Shown here piece by piece: positions 62,427 to 64,000 of a DNA stretch of 64,000 bases. A program made the position numbers and the translations under genes. The first letter of the stretch is position 1. The number at the start of each line of letters is the position of its first letter. The stretch spans positions 558,001 to 622,000 of the forward strand of contig ABHI01000002.1 in NCBI GenBank assembly GCA_000171875.1, given 5' to 3'. The notes beneath the pieces were generated by a model. It worked only from the letters and a program-made list of their open reading frames with translations. It had not been told where the DNA came from and made no database searches. The DNA is from Flavobacteriales bacterium ALC-1 (GTDB lineage Bacteria > Bacteroidota > Bacteroidia > Flavobacteriales > Flavobacteriaceae).

Positions 62427-64000
62427 TGCAACAACTCACACAAAAGCTAGGTTCTGGTGATATGATTATTCAAGATGTTCCTTATCCACAATTAGGGAAA
62501 GGAATGGTTATTGTTAAAAATCACTATTCTATTATTAGTGCAGGAACAGAAGGTTCTACAGTTGTAGCAGCTCGAAAAAGTTTAATTGGTAAAGCAAAAG
62601 AGCGTCCACAGCAAGTGAAGCAAGTAATTGACACACTCAAAAAGCAGGGACCTGTTCAAACCTATCGCGCTGTTATGAAAAAATTAGATGCGTATTCGCC
62701 TTTAGGCTATAGTTGTGCTGGGGAAGTTATAGAAGTCGGTGAAGGTGTTACAGAATTTGAAGTTGGTGATAAAGTAGCTTGCGCTGGTGCAGGTTATGCT
62801 AATCATGCAGAAATTGTTTCGGTACCAATTAATCTATGTGTAAAACTAGACAATAATACTAATTTAAAGGATGCCGCTTATAATACTTTAGGTGCTATTT
62901 CAATGCAAGGAGTGCGACAAGCAGACATGCGTTTAGGGGAGTCTTGCGTGGTGATTGGTCTTGGTTTATTAGGCCAATTAGCAGCATTAATATTAAAAGC
63001 CTCTGGAGTTACAGTTATTGGAGTTGATGTTTCAGAATCTGCGGTAAAACAAGCTGTTGACAATAAAGTTGTCGATTTAGGTTTAACCAGAAGTGCAGCA
63101 GGAGTAGAAGATCAAATACTAAATGCAACAAATGGTTATGGTGCAGATGCAGTAATTATTGCAGCTGCAACATCTAGTTTAGATCCTATAAATTTTGCAG
63201 GTTCTATTGCTCGAAAAAAAGGAAAAGTAGTTGTTTTAGGTGCTGTGCCAACTGGTTTTGAGCGCGATCCATTTTGGTATCGTAAAGAACTAGAATTAAA
63301 AATGGCATGTTCTTATGGTCCTGGACGCTACGATTTGAATTATGAAGAAAAAGGAATCGATTATCCGTTACCATATGTGCGTTGGACAGAAAAGCGAAAC
63401 ATGGAAGCGTTTCAGAATTTAATAGCTACTAAGAAAATAGGTATTGATTACTTAACCACGCATGAGTTTGAGTTTGATAATGCAAAAGAGGCGTTCGATT
63501 TAGTAGTTTCAAAAGCAGAACCTTTTACAGGTATTGCTTTAAAGTATAATACTGAAAAAACAGCCAATAAATCTAAAATTGTGACTACTGAAACAGAACA
63601 ATTTGGGAAAATAAATATTTCATTTATTGGAGCTGGTAGTTATGCGCAAGGAAATTTATTACCAAATATCCCCGAGACTAACGATGTCGGTCGCGTTGGT
63701 GTTTTAACAAATACAGGTACAACTTCAAAGCGAGTTGCTGAGAAATTTAAATTTCAATTTTGTGCCACTAAAGAAGAAGATGTTTTAGATGACAAAACAA
63801 ATACGGTTTTTATAGCAACGCGTCACGAATCACATGGGGCGTATGTTTTAAAAAGTTTAAAGGCGAGTAAAAATGTATTTGTTGAGAAACCATTATGTTT
63901 ATTAGAATCTGAGTTAGAAGCCATTATCGAAGCACAATCTGACGTTAAAAGAGCAGTGATGGTTGGTTTTAATAGACGCTTTTCTCCACTAACCCAAAAA
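62426..64000 (+). CDS. bi-domain oxidoreductase (zinc-type dehydrogenase + Gfo/Idh/MocA), 5' part
   Basis: The frame from ATG 62426 is open through the window end (525 codons; 3' end missing). Residues 1-370 are a medium-chain dehydrogenase (SAGTEGSTVVAARKS, LGYSCAGEVIEVGEG, CVVIGLGLLGQLAALILKASG). From about residue 395 a second Rossmann domain of the Gfo/Idh/MocA type begins (ISFIGAGSYAQGNLLPNI, FIATRHESHG, NVFVEKPLC, MVGFNRRFSP). Such fusions are common in polysaccharide loci and are thought to oxidise or reduce nucleotide sugars. Often a heparinase-like gene follows. Confidence 0.9.
   Translation, partial: MQQLTQKLGSGDMIIQDVPYPQLGKGMVIVKNHYSIISAGTEGSTVVAARKSLIGKAKERPQQVKQVIDTLKKQGPVQTYRAVMKKLDAYSPLGYSCAGEVIEVGEGVTEFEVGDKVACAGAGYANHAEIVSVPINLCVKLDNNTNLKDAAYNTLGAISMQGVRQADMRLGESCVVIGLGLLGQLAALILKASGVTVIGVDVSESAVKQAVDNKVVDLGLTRSAAGVEDQILNATNGYGADAVIIAAATSSLDPINFAGSIARKKGKVVVLGAVPTGFERDPFWYRKELELKMACSYGPGRYDLNYEEKGIDYPLPYVRWTEKRNMEAFQNLIATKKIGIDYLTTHEFEFDNAKEAFDLVVSKAEPFTGIALKYNTEKTANKSKIVTTETEQFGKINISFIGAGSYAQGNLLPNIPETNDVGRVGVLTNTGTTSKRVAEKFKFQFCATKEEDVLDDKTNTVFIATRHESHGAYVLKSLKASKNVFVEKPLCLLESELEAIIEAQSDVKRAVMVGFNRRFSPLTQK

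Noticed and set aside
1..64000. CRISPR arrays, prophage, insertion sequences
   Set aside because: I saw no regularly spaced direct repeats, transposase or phage genes in the window.

Overview
The window is AT-rich chromosomal DNA from a member of the Bacteroidota, most likely a marine Flavobacteriaceae. Evidence: a very large secreted protein with a type IX secretion sorting tail, genes without Shine-Dalgarno sites, promoters of the TAnnTTTG (-7) type, frequent TTG starts, an HMG-CoA reductase/GYDIA-type GHMP kinase pair, and a division cluster in the usual Flavobacteria order.

Layout. 1-1.7 kb: GHMP kinase (cut by the window edge) and HMG-CoA reductase of the mevalonate pathway, minus strand. 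2.0-6.5 kb: a peptide-use operon (DPP-IV-like S9 peptidase, POT peptide transporter) and a secreted thioredoxin. 6.5-11.3 kb, minus strand: ComEC-like channel protein, NlpC/P60 lipoprotein, LpxB, a small membrane protein, SurE. 11.6-14.8 kb: periplasmic S41 tail-specific protease and an OppC-type permease. 14.9-16.3 kb, minus strand: EngB GTPase and an alpha/beta hydrolase. 16.5-32.0 kb: a complete-looking dcw cluster (mraZ, rsmH, ftsL-like, ftsI, murE, mraY, murD, ftsW, murG, murC, ftsQ, ftsA, ftsZ), with overlapping genes, no murF or ddl, and a clear MraZ-box/promoter region in front. 32.1-34.7 kb: YqeY-like protein, tRNA-Arg(TCG), an M90 metallopeptidase and UDP-glucuronate decarboxylase.

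34.8-41.6 kb, minus strand: an outer-membrane beta-barrel; a three-gene cassette of a short secreted-peptide gene (frameshifted here), an HPr-kinase-like ATPase and an NTP_transf_5-type nucleotidyltransferase; and a 1190-residue T9SS cargo. The cassette recalls the accessory kinase/nucleotidyltransferase genes of RiPP (lasso-type) clusters but has no cyclase, and may be an undescribed peptide-modification system.

41.9-64 kb: a surface polysaccharide locus. DUF2061-cysC-cysD-cysN-cysQ makes PAPS, with no sulfate-reduction genes, and a sulfotransferase follows. A new promoter at 46.0 kb then drives a MurA homologue, a methyltransferase, the sulfotransferase, a Wzx flippase, a type-II-like MurB homologue, glycosyltransferases, a sugar-transfer-associated ATP-grasp enzyme, a glutamine-dependent asparagine synthase homologue, a formyltransferase/beta-propeller fusion, a CapA-like protein, a second ATP-grasp enzyme, a Wzy-like polymerase, two more glycosyltransferases and a bi-domain oxidoreductase cut by the window end. 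The combination of MurA + MurB (which together make a lactyl ether sugar) with two ATP-grasp ligases and an amidotransferase suggests a sulfated extracellular polysaccharide with muramic-acid-like, amidated or aminoacylated sugars. This is inference, but it is the most novel reading of the window.
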